In this document: piece after piece, positions 1-6,315 of the stretch
Layout: every line of letters starts with the position of its first letter
Position numbering within the stretch: the stretch's first letter is position 1
Origin: an uncultured Alistipes sp.
GTDB lineage: Bacteria; Bacteroidota; Bacteroidia; Bacteroidales; Rikenellaceae
Assembly (NCBI GenBank): GCA_900770585.1
Contig: CAAGKW010000062.1
Span: forward strand, 1 to 8,232
Reading direction: 5' to 3'
DNA length: 8,232 nucleotides
The notes under the pieces: model-generated
The model's database searches: none
What the model was told of the DNA's origin: nothing
What the model saw: only the letters and a program-made list of their open reading frames with translations
Position numbers and translations under genes: made by a program

Positions 1-579
1 ATACTCGATACCATCGAACCACTGCTTCTCCAACTCAGTCACGTCGTACTCATAGTTGAGCGAACGCAACGTAGCATCGTGGCGAGCCTTAGCCGCAGCG
101 TAGATCGCCTTGAAATCGCGGAAGATATCACCTACACGCACACCATTTCGGCTGATCTTGTCGGTATAGGTCGGACCGATACCCTTACCCGTAGTACCAA
201 TCTTAGCACTACCCTTCGCTGCCTCGTAAGCTGCGTCGAGCATACGATGAGTGGGCAGGATCAAGTGAGCCTTCTTCGAGATATAGAGACGTTTGGTCAG
301 ATCGTGACCGCTGGCAGCCAATGCCGTAGCCTCCTCTTTGAACAGAATCGGATCGAGCACCACGCCATTACCGATAATATTGACCTTACCACCCTGGAAA
401 ATGCCCGAAGGGATCGAACGCAAAACATACTTTTGGCCCTCGAATTCGAGCGTATGACCCGCATTGGGACCACCCTGGAAACGTGCAACCACCTCGTAGT
501 TAGGCGTCAAAACGTCTATCATTTTACCTTTGCCCTCGTCGCCCCATTGCAGGCCGAGTACAACATCTACTTTTTTCAT
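1..579 (-). CDS. purA: Adenylosuccinate synthetase, N-terminal part (cut by the window edge)
   Basis: This enzyme joins IMP and aspartate using GTP to make adenylosuccinate, the first committed step from IMP to AMP, in the cytoplasm. The visible 193 codons run from the ATG at 579 and stay open to the left edge. The family is usually about 420-430 residues, so a little under half is present. The signature QWGDEGKGK is at residues 11-19. D14 and H42 (in NAGHT) match the catalytic Asp and His of the E. coli enzyme (D13, H41). The second family signature, GIGPTYTDKISRNGVR, is at 133-148 and contributes to IMP binding. The start is fixed by the usual position of the P-loop a few residues from the N-terminus. 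It is transcribed divergently from the TPR gene and has its own -7 element about 30 nt upstream. Nothing suggests damage. Confidence 0.97.
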   Translation of the reverse strand, partial: MKKVDVVLGLQWGDEGKGKMIDVLTPNYEVVARFQGGPNAGHTLEFEGQKYVLRSIPSGIFQGGKVNIIGNGVVLDPILFKEEATALAASGHDLTKRLYISKKAHLILPTHRMLDAAYEAAKGSAKIGTTGKGIGPTYTDKISRNGVRVGDIFRDFKAIYAAAKARHDATLRSLNYEYDVTELEKQWFDGIEY

Positions 580-608
580 CTGTTTGGTTTTAATTTTTAC
601 GATCAATG

Positions 609-616
609 CAAAAATA
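609..616 (-). promoter_or_regulatory. Bacteroidetes-type -7 element for purA
   Basis: On the minus strand this reads TATTTTTG, a full match to the Bacteroidetes primary-sigma consensus TAnnTTTG, 29 nt before the purA start codon. A TTTGACA lies only 9 nt upstream of it, too close to serve as the -33 element, so the upstream half of the promoter is weak or absent. The rest of the 580-792 spacer is AT-rich, and I see no operator or riboswitch in it. Confidence 0.55.
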
Positions 617-759
617 AATTGCTGTCAAAGTTAATGCTTTTTCACTAAAACCCCAAATAAATTCTCGGCTTTTTATTACACGAAGATTTACATACACGCT
701 TTTTGGCATTCATATATTATATCATAGAGGTATAGAATAGTATATTCAATTTTTTTTAG

Positions 760-767
760 TATCTTTG
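760..767 (+). promoter_or_regulatory. Bacteroidetes-type -7 element for the TPR gene
   Basis: The sequence TATCTTTG matches TAnnTTTG and lies 25 nt before the ATG at 793, implying a short leader of roughly 20 nt. It is preceded by a run of eight or more T residues and very AT-rich DNA. I could not find a clear TTG at the expected 19-21 nt upstream. It is one half of the divergent purA/TPR control region. Confidence 0.55.
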
Positions 768-792
768 ACCCTTTAAATAAAGACTTTTTCGT

Positions 793-2790
793 ATGCGTAG
801 ATATATAATCGGTCTGCTCACAATGCTCTCGCTCTTTGTCGCAAGCTCGGCTTCGGCCCAATACAACAAAGAGTATTTCTTTTGGGTCGGCCGCCACTTT
901 CTGATCGAGAACAACTACTCGGAGGCTATCAAGACGCTCAACATCTTGTTGCGCGTTGATGAAGAGGCCTACGAGGCATATTTCCTGCGCGGTATCGCCA
1001 AGTACAACCTCGATGATCTGCTGGGTGCCGAGGTCGACTTCACGAATGCGATCGAAAAGAATCCCGTATTCACCAATGCCTACACATACCGAGCTATTAC
1101 TCGCTCACGTTTAGGCAATTACGACGATGCACTGCGCGATTTCCAAGAGGCCATCGATCTGCGTCCCGACCTACCGAACCCCTATTACAGCCGAGGCGTA
1201 ACCCGTCTGTTGAATCAGCAGTTTAAGGAGGCTATCGAGGATTTCGATATGTTTATTCGCCACGACGCGAAGGTTATCGACGCCTATATCAATCGTGGCA
1301 CGAGCTATCTATATCTTAAAGATACCACCGCAGCCTATCACAATTACAACCTCGCTATTCGCACCAACCGCGAGAACCCCGACGGTTACAATCGTCGTGG
1401 CTCGCTGCTGATGGCTCAGCAGAAATACGACGAGGCATTGGCCGACTTCAACAAGGCCGTCGAGTGCGATTCGAGCTATCTGCTTTCATTCTTCAATCGT
1501 GCCACCGTGCTCTCGTACTTGAATCGACCCGTTGAATCATTATCGGATTTCGACCGCACAATCGAACTCGATTCGACCAACTCGCTCGCCTATTTCAACC
1601 GCGCGATCGTTCGCTCGCATATTGGCGACTACAACCGCGCATTGGAGGATTACAATCAGGTGGCTTACTACACGCCCGAGAACGTTTTGGTCTACTACAA
1701 TCGCGCATTGCTGCATACGCAGTTGGGCGATTTGAAGGCGGCGCTGCACGACTATGACCGAGCTATCGAGCTCTATCCCGATTTTGCCAACGCATATATC
1801 AATCGCGGTAATATTCGCTATATGTTGCGCGACACGAAGGGCGCACGCCAGGATCGCCAAACTGCCGACCGAAAGATCGCCGAGTATCGTTCGAAGTTGA
1901 AGGATAGCGTTTCGTATTCGATCTATTCGGATACTACGCACCGTTTCGATCAGTTGCTTTCGTTCGACACAAAGATGGCAGGCAGCAACTTCGAGCGTAT
2001 CACGACACACTCTTCGGGTGAGAATCTGGCACTTATACCGCTGTTCCGCTTTACGATTACACGTGCCGACAGCATTACGACAATCGATCCGAAGCGCTAT
2101 CACCTGCAACGTGTCGAGGATTTCGTGGCTCAACTCTCGCAGCCCAACTTGAAGCTCTCGCGCCGCGAGTGCGACATTCCGACCGACTCGCTTGTCGATC
2201 TCGATTCGCATCTGGCCGAACGAATTGTAGCGAATGTTGACGATTGGCAACCGCTGTTCCTGCGCGGTATCACTCAGTCGCTTATCAAGCAGTACACCAA
2301 TGCCGTCGCAACCTACACCGCGGCGATCGAACGAGCACCGAGTAACCCATTCTTGTACCTCAACCGCTCGACCACGCAGGCTGAGATGATCGACTTCATC
2401 TCGTCGATTGACAACTCGTATCAGCGCATTACGATCGACGCCGATCCGGTCAATCGCCTGCAAAATGCTTCGGCCCGTTCGTACAACTACGACGAGGCTA
2501 TTGCAGACCTGAACAAAGCCATAAAGCTCTATCCTGCATTTGCTTACGCCTACTATAATCGCGCTAATTTGCAGGCTCTGTCGGGCAAACTTCCCGAGGC
2601 GTTTGACGACTACACGAAGGCTATCGAGTTGTGGCCAAACTTTGCCGAAGCGTACTACAACCGAGGTCTGGTTCAGATCTATATGAAGGATACACGTAAG
2701 GGCTGCCTCGATCTGAGCAAGGCGGGCGAGTTGGGTATTGCCAACGCTTATCAGCTCTTGCAGCGCTACGCCTCGGCTAAACACGACTAA
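793..2790 (+). CDS. Exported tetratricopeptide-repeat (TPR) protein
   Basis: A 665-residue protein predicted to act as a protein-binding scaffold in the periplasm or at the envelope; partner and precise role are not known. Residues 1-22 look like a signal peptide: MRR, a hydrophobic stretch 5-19, then a likely cleavage after SASA (residue 22). TPR units follow. The helix-A motif [YF]-x-x-R recurs with its Arg at residues 66, 100, 134, 168, 202, 236, 270, 304 and 338, exactly 34 residues apart. Residues about 361-480 carry no TPR motif. A second TPR block follows, with Arg at 491, 525, 590 and 624. The 65-residue step between 525 and 590 suggests an insert near 532-560. No kinase, peptidase or OmpA-like domain is visible. 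The start gives a complete signal peptide and sits 25 nt after a -7 element. The MFS gene follows after 32 bp with no terminator or promoter seen between, so co-transcription is likely. Length and repeat regularity argue for an intact gene. Confidence 0.9.
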   Translation: MRRYIIGLLTMLSLFVASSASAQYNKEYFFWVGRHFLIENNYSEAIKTLNILLRVDEEAYEAYFLRGIAKYNLDDLLGAEVDFTNAIEKNPVFTNAYTYRAITRSRLGNYDDALRDFQEAIDLRPDLPNPYYSRGVTRLLNQQFKEAIEDFDMFIRHDAKVIDAYINRGTSYLYLKDTTAAYHNYNLAIRTNRENPDGYNRRGSLLMAQQKYDEALADFNKAVECDSSYLLSFFNRATVLSYLNRPVESLSDFDRTIELDSTNSLAYFNRAIVRSHIGDYNRALEDYNQVAYYTPENVLVYYNRALLHTQLGDLKAALHDYDRAIELYPDFANAYINRGNIRYMLRDTKGARQDRQTADRKIAEYRSKLKDSVSYSIYSDTTHRFDQLLSFDTKMAGSNFERITTHSSGENLALIPLFRFTITRADSITTIDPKRYHLQRVEDFVAQLSQPNLKLSRRECDIPTDSLVDLDSHLAERIVANVDDWQPLFLRGITQSLIKQYTNAVATYTAAIERAPSNPFLYLNRSTTQAEMIDFISSIDNSYQRITIDADPVNRLQNASARSYNYDEAIADLNKAIKLYPAFAYAYYNRANLQALSGKLPEAFDDYTKAIELWPNFAEAYYNRGLVQIYMKDTRKGCLDLSKAGELGIANAYQLLQRYASAKHD

Positions 2791-2822
2791 ACAACAAAAA
2801 CAAACTAATAATTCAAACAACA

Positions 2823-4223
2823 ATGGTAAAAGCAATTCAACAAAAGTTGAGCGAATCGAAGACCGCGCGTTGGAGTGTCCTCGCGCTCGTTTCGTTCACG
2901 ATGATGTGCGCCTACTTCATCTCGGACATTATGTCGCCTTTGAAGACCCTCCTCGAAAAGGAGATCGCTGACGGCGGCTTGGGCTGGACCTCGATGGACT
3001 TCGGCGTATTCAATTTCTCGTACGGTTGGTTCACCGTATTTCTGTTTATGCTCATTATCGGTGGTATTATCCTCGATAAGTGGGGCACCAAGTTCACCGG
3101 CGTGCTGGCTACGGGTTTGATGCTGGTGGGTGTTGCGATCAAGTATTTCGTTATCGAGTACACCGTTAGCAACCCCGATTTCGCAGCTCAGACACTGCCT
3201 TGGTTGGGCAATATCCACTCGTCGCTGCTCTACATCTCGCTGGGCTATGCAACCTTCTGCCTCGGCTCGGAGATCGCAGGTATCACCGTAACCCGAATCA
3301 TCGCTCGTTGGTTCGCAGGTCGTGAGTTGGCATTGGCGTTGGGCTTGCAGGTGGCTACCGCACGTCTGGGTACGGCTGCGGCGTTCGTACTCTGCCCCAA
3401 ACTGCCCGAGTGGTTCAACTTCCAGATCTCGGCACCCGTAATGGTTGGCCTGGCGATTATGTGTATCGGTTTGATCACCTTCCTCGTATTCTGCGTTATG
3501 GACGCTCGTTTGGATAAGGAGGAGAGCGAATCGAACGTGGAGCAGGAGGAGCCCTTCCGCGTACGCGACATCGTGAGCATCATCAAGGTGCCCGCATTCT
3601 GGTACATCGCAATTCTCTGCCTGGTGTTCTACTCGGCTGTGTTCCCCTTCTTGAAGAACGCTACCGACTTTATGTTCAACAAGTATCCTATCGACTTCGA
3701 TTACGCTTCGTGGATCCCCGCAATGCTGCCCTTCGGCACCATTCTGCTGACCCCGCTCTTCGGCCGCATCTACGATAAGGTTGGTCGTGGCGCAACGTTG
3801 ATGTTGATCGGTTCGGTGCTGCTGTTCTTCGTTCACGTAGTATTTGCCGCTCCGCAGATCACCAGCGTGGCTGTTGCTATCGTAATGATGATCGTGCTTG
3901 GTATCGCCTTCTCGCTCGTTCCCTCGGCGATGTGGCCCGCAGTGACCAAGATCGTTGAGCCTAAGAAGCTCGGCTCGGCTTACGCGCTGATCTTCTGGTT
4001 GCAGAACGTAGGTCTGATGGGTGTGCCCCTGTTGATCAACTGGGTACTGAACGAGTACTGCATCGTGGGTACTCAGGTGCTCGACGGCGCAACCATCAAC
4101 AAGTACGACTACACCACTCCGATGGTTATCTTCGCTGCTCTGTCGTTCACCGCTATCCTCTTCGCTCTGTTGCTCAAACGCGAGGACAAGCGCAAGGGCT
4201 ACGGCATCGAGGAGAAGAAATAA
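2823..4223 (+). CDS. MFS transporter, MFSD1-like
   Basis: A 466-residue inner-membrane secondary transporter of the major facilitator superfamily, with about 12 hydrophobic segments. The cytoplasmic motif A appears twice, once per half: GGIILDKWGTK around residues 80-90 and FGRIYDKVGRG around 313-323. A charged, acid-rich loop at 227-250 (rich in E and D) joins the two halves. From memory, several stretches resemble the eukaryotic lysosomal transporter MFSD1: ARWFAGRELALALGLQ (161-176), TARLG (179-183), FYSAVFPF (269-276), AMWPAV (369-374) and LGSAYALIFWLQNVGL (383-398). E150 and R181 are spaced like a Glu and an Arg in MFSD1 that I recall as important for dipeptide binding. The substrate is therefore possibly a small peptide, but this is inference; nitrate/organic-acid type MFS proteins are the other candidates. 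The gene follows the TPR gene by 32 bp and ends 26 bp before a strong terminator. Membership of MFS is near certain; the subfamily is tentative. Confidence 0.93.
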   Translation: MVKAIQQKLSESKTARWSVLALVSFTMMCAYFISDIMSPLKTLLEKEIADGGLGWTSMDFGVFNFSYGWFTVFLFMLIIGGIILDKWGTKFTGVLATGLMLVGVAIKYFVIEYTVSNPDFAAQTLPWLGNIHSSLLYISLGYATFCLGSEIAGITVTRIIARWFAGRELALALGLQVATARLGTAAAFVLCPKLPEWFNFQISAPVMVGLAIMCIGLITFLVFCVMDARLDKEESESNVEQEEPFRVRDIVSIIKVPAFWYIAILCLVFYSAVFPFLKNATDFMFNKYPIDFDYASWIPAMLPFGTILLTPLFGRIYDKVGRGATLMLIGSVLLFFVHVVFAAPQITSVAVAIVMMIVLGIAFSLVPSAMWPAVTKIVEPKKLGSAYALIFWLQNVGLMGVPLLINWVLNEYCIVGTQVLDGATINKYDYTTPMVIFAALSFTAILFALLLKREDKRKGYGIEEKK

Positions 4224-4249
4224 CGAACAACGGCTGTTCTAAACCTCTG

Positions 4250-4286
4250 CGAGTGCGATCCTTAAATCGGGGTCGCACTCGTTTTT
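4250..4286 (+). terminator. Intrinsic terminator after the MFS gene
   Basis: A 12-bp stem (4250-4261 with 4270-4281), an 8-nt loop, then TTTTT. One pair is U-G on the plus-strand RNA and would be an A-C mismatch on the other strand, which supports plus-strand use. It closes the TPR-MFS transcription unit. Confidence 0.9.
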
Positions 4287-4289
4287 GTA

Positions 4290-4319
4290 TTGAGATTTAG
4301 AGTTTTTTCGCTACATTTG
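4290..4319 (+). promoter_or_regulatory. Promoter of the thioesterase gene
   Basis: TTG at 4290-4292 and TACATTTG at 4312-4319 are separated by 19 nt, the spacing of a Bacteroidetes -33/-7 promoter (TTG or TTTG, then TAnnTTTG). The start codon is 23 nt beyond the -7 element. It starts immediately after the preceding terminator, so the thioesterase gene has its own transcript. Confidence 0.7.
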
Positions 4320-4342
4320 TGGACTAATCTCCCTATAATCTT

Positions 4343-5065
4343 ATGGCAGCAAAGACAACATATCCCTACACCGTCGAGCCGCAAGAGGTAGACTTTACTC
4401 TGCGTGCGTCGATCTCGAAACTTATCGCACAAACTCTCAACGTTGCCGGTATCGACGCCGATAGCAAAGGCTTCGGTATTCGCGTGCTGAAACCCGAAAA
4501 TCGCTCGTGGGTAATCTCGCGTATGGCTGTCGAGATCGACCGCCGTCCAGCAGAATATACACCTTATAATATAACGACGTGGGTCAGTGACTATGGTCGC
4601 GCAATGAGCACTCGTAATTTCGTACTTGATAGCGAAGGTGAGGTATTTGGTCGCGCTACAACCCAATGGTCGATGATCGACTTCAATACTCGTCGCGCGG
4701 TCGATTTGCGCTATATTGCCGAACACAACGACGCCGTTTGGGCCGAAGAGCCGCCTATCGAACGTGCAGGCAAATTGGCAGCCGTTGAGCCCGAAAACAG
4801 CGTAACTCACCGAGTTGCTTACAGCGACATCGACTTCAATCGCCATATGAATTCGTTGCGTTACTTCGATCTTATGCTCGATTGTCTGCCTATCGAATTG
4901 CACGAAACCGACCGACCCGTTCGTGTCGAGATCAACTTCCTGAACGAAGTACGCTATGGTCAGGAACTCACTATCGGCTACCGACACGAAGGTGACCGCT
5001 GGGAGTTCGAAGTCGCAACCGATGAGGGCACAGTAGCTTGTCGAACCACATTCGAGTGGAGATAA
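4343..5065 (+). CDS. Acyl-ACP thioesterase (FatA/FatB family)
   Basis: This cytoplasmic hydrolase releases free fatty acid from acyl carrier protein, ending chain elongation by type II fatty-acid synthesis. The 240 residues fit the compact bacterial members of the family, which are two tandem hotdog domains (about 1-140 and 145-240). The second domain holds the active-site motif SDIDFNRHMNSLRY (161-174), giving D164, N166 and H168. E202 in FLNEVRYGQ matches the catalytic Glu seen in plant FatB, while the neighbouring plant Cys is Val here (V203). The first domain has the typical SWVISRMAVEIDRRP (55-69), where the family usually has a W-x-x-x-R segment near the substrate channel, and GRATTQWSMID (103-113). 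Chain-length preference cannot be read from the sequence. It is monocistronic: its own promoter lies upstream and the convergent SRP RNA gene downstream. Confidence 0.93.
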   Translation: MAAKTTYPYTVEPQEVDFTLRASISKLIAQTLNVAGIDADSKGFGIRVLKPENRSWVISRMAVEIDRRPAEYTPYNITTWVSDYGRAMSTRNFVLDSEGEVFGRATTQWSMIDFNTRRAVDLRYIAEHNDAVWAEEPPIERAGKLAAVEPENSVTHRVAYSDIDFNRHMNSLRYFDLMLDCLPIELHETDRPVRVEINFLNEVRYGQELTIGYRHEGDRWEFEVATDEGTVACRTTFEWR

Positions 5066-5068
5066 ATC

Positions 5069-5107
5069 AAAACAAAAATAGCCGTCGAGATCACCCCGAC
5101 GGCTATT
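5069..5107 (-). terminator. Intrinsic terminator downstream of the SRP RNA
   Basis: A perfect 11-bp stem (5077-5087 with 5097-5107) and a 9-nt loop. On the minus strand it is followed by TTTGTTTTG; on the plus strand it is followed only by A-rich sequence, so it is built for minus-strand transcription, that is, the SRP RNA. It lies 12 bp past the thioesterase stop codon and may also protect that mRNA's 3' end. Because it is 11 bp past the likely mature SRP RNA end, it implies 3' trimming of a longer precursor. Confidence 0.8.
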
Positions 5108-5118
5108 AAAACAAAAAA

Positions 5119-5214
5119 GGGTAAGCTACTTATATCGCACCGCTACAACCACCTACCCTTGCTCGCTTCCGCACCTGGGGGATTCAGTAGGAGCTGGTCG
5201 TATAAGACTTACCC
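5119..5214 (-). ncRNA. ffs: Signal recognition particle RNA, small bacterial type (4.5S-like)
   Basis: Together with the Ffh protein this RNA forms the signal recognition particle, which brings ribosomes making membrane proteins to the SecYEG translocon via FtsY. Reading the minus strand, the conserved tip is CAGGTGCGGAAGCGAGCAAG: a GGAA tetraloop (5167-5170) closed by T-G, G-C and C-G pairs, followed by the AGCA bulge, just as in E. coli 4.5S (AGGTCCGGAAGGAAGCAG). The ends pair as a long helix: GGGTAAG with CTTACCC (5208-5214 with 5119-5125) and CTTATA with TATAAG (5201-5206 with 5129-5134). The length of about 96 nt fits the short form lacking the Alu domain. Ends are inferred: the 5' end from the promoter 6 nt upstream, the 3' end from the terminal helix, which is followed by six T. 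It is convergent with the thioesterase gene and divergent from mltG. Confidence 0.93.
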
Positions 5215-5219
5215 GAGTG

Positions 5220-5250
5220 CAAATGTACGGATTTTTCTTATATTTGCAAA
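5220..5250 (-). promoter_or_regulatory. Promoter of the SRP RNA gene
   Basis: On the minus strand TTTG (5250-5247), 19 nt, then TACATTTG (5227-5220) is a complete Bacteroidetes -33/-7 promoter. It predicts a start close to 5214, where the terminal helix of the RNA begins. It is the best-matching promoter in the window, as expected for an abundant stable RNA. Confidence 0.85.
5239..5246 (+). promoter_or_regulatory. -7 element for mltG
   Basis: TATATTTG matches TAnnTTTG and ends 19 nt before the mltG ATG, giving a very short leader of roughly a dozen nt. Only a weak GTG (5217-5219) occupies the -33 position at 19-nt spacing. The element lies inside the spacer of the oppositely directed SRP RNA promoter. 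Confidence 0.55.
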
Positions 5251-5265
5251 AAAATTACAAACGAA

Positions 5266-6279
5266 ATGAAAAAAACACTCTTTTGGATATTCGCCGTTGC
5301 GGTCGTTTTGGGCGCTGCCGTAGCCGTTTGGGGCATCATCTCATTCAAAGGTAACGCCGTGAAACAGAGCGCAGAAATCTATCTTTCGAAGCGTTCGGAC
5401 TACGCCACTTTGATCGATTCGCTCAAACCCAAAATCGGTCATCACTTGGCATTCGATATTTATGCCAAACGCCTCAATTTGGAGCAAACTTACAAGGCTG
5501 GACACTATGTTCTCGACGAGGGCATGAACGTCATTGAGATTGTCCGTATGATCAAACTCGGCATACAAACACCCATTAATGTAACCTTCAACAACGCCAA
5601 AACACCAGCTTATCTTGCCGGCAAACTCGCGCGACAGATCGACGCCGACTCTGCCGAAATTGCTGCTGTACTGACCGACCAAAAGGTAGCAGAGAAGTAT
5701 GGCTACAAAAATCCGCTGACGATGTTCTCGATGTTTATCCCCAACACCTACGAATTCTATTGGACCGTGTCGCCCGAGCAGATTATCGAGCGTATGAGCG
5801 ACGAGGCAGAGCGTTTCTGGGCCGACCGCGACGCCAAACGCAAGCGTAGCGGATTGTCACGTTTGGAGGTGATGACCTTGGCGTCAATCGTTTATGAGGA
5901 AACCCGCGCAACCGACGAAATGGCAACAGTAGCAGGCGTTTACATCAATCGTTTGAAGAAGGGTATGCCCTTGCAGGCCGACCCGACGGTGAAGTATGCC
6001 GTTGGTGATTTCACGCTGCGTCGTATCCTTCACAAGCACCTGCGCATTGAGTCGCCCTACAACACTTATAAGAACAAGGGGCTGCCCCCCTCGCCTATCT
6101 GTATGCCCTCGATTGCAGCGATTGACGGCGTGCTTAACTTCGAGAAACACAACTACATATATTTCTGCGCACGCCCCACATTCGACGGGCACCACAACTT
6201 CGCCGCCACCTACACGGAGCACCTGCGCAACGCCCGCGCCTACACCAAGGAGTTGAACAAAAGAAAGATTTATAAATAA
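5266..6279 (+). CDS. mltG: Endolytic murein transglycosylase MltG (YceG family)
   Basis: MltG cuts within newly made glycan strands of peptidoglycan, forming 1,6-anhydroMurNAc ends, and is thought to set strand length near the synthases. The 337 residues match the usual size of about 340. One N-terminal membrane helix (about 5-26) anchors it, with the rest in the periplasm. A LysM-like subdomain fits residues about 35-105 (YKAGHYVLDEGMNVIEIVRM at 76-95). The catalytic domain follows: FIPNTYEFYW (157-166), then ASIVYEET (206-213), where E212 aligns with the conserved catalytic Glu (E218 in E. coli). GVYINRLKKGMPLQADPTVKYA (224-245), YNTYKNKGLPPSPI (265-278) and YFCARPTFDGHHNFAATYTEH (299-319) are all family hallmarks. 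The start gives a short MKKT basic end before the helix and lies just after a -7 element. It is monocistronic and ends 6 bp before a terminator. The gene appears complete. Confidence 0.96.
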   Translation: MKKTLFWIFAVAVVLGAAVAVWGIISFKGNAVKQSAEIYLSKRSDYATLIDSLKPKIGHHLAFDIYAKRLNLEQTYKAGHYVLDEGMNVIEIVRMIKLGIQTPINVTFNNAKTPAYLAGKLARQIDADSAEIAAVLTDQKVAEKYGYKNPLTMFSMFIPNTYEFYWTVSPEQIIERMSDEAERFWADRDAKRKRSGLSRLEVMTLASIVYEETRATDEMATVAGVYINRLKKGMPLQADPTVKYAVGDFTLRRILHKHLRIESPYNTYKNKGLPPSPICMPSIAAIDGVLNFEKHNYIYFCARPTFDGHHNFAATYTEHLRNARAYTKELNKRKIYK

Positions 6280-6285
6280 ATGAAG

Positions 6286-6313
6286 AAGCCGCCCCACGTG
6301 AGGCGGCTTTTTT
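6286..6313 (+). terminator. Intrinsic terminator after mltG
   Basis: An 8-bp perfect stem (6286-6293 with 6302-6309), GC-rich in its inner six pairs, an 8-nt loop, then a T run through 6313. The T tract follows only on the plus strand, so it mainly serves mltG. The convergent acetyltransferase gene stops 3 bp beyond, and the hairpin would also lie at its 3' end, followed there by a poorer TTCTTCATTTATTT. Confidence 0.88.
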
Positions 6314-6315
6314 AT

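Noticed and set aside
617..632. TTTGACA on the minus strand as a -35/-33 element for purA
   Set aside because: It lies just 9 nt from the -7 element; both Bacteroidetes and sigma-70 promoters need about 17-21 nt. It is probably a chance match.
580..792. Possible riboswitch or small gene in the purA/TPR divergent spacer
   Set aside because: The sequence is simple AT-rich DNA with no stable hairpin or conserved aptamer motif that I can recognise, and the open frames crossing it are shadows.
1540..2835. A 431-codon open frame antisense to the TPR gene
   Set aside because: It lies wholly opposite a clearly real, repeat-structured coding region, and its translation shows no domain. It is Leu/Val/Arg-rich as expected from reverse reading of biased codons. 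A gene start or promoter is not visible.
2805..3836. A 343-codon open frame antisense to the MFS gene
   Set aside because: The translation is rich in Gln, Glu, His and Arg with no fold signal, and the opposite strand encodes unmistakable membrane helices. It is a codon-bias shadow.
5119..5214. The gggtaag/cttaccc pair as an mRNA terminator or a transposon end repeat
   Set aside because: The inverted repeat is the terminal helix of the SRP RNA, whose tip motif lies between the arms. No transposase or target duplication is present.
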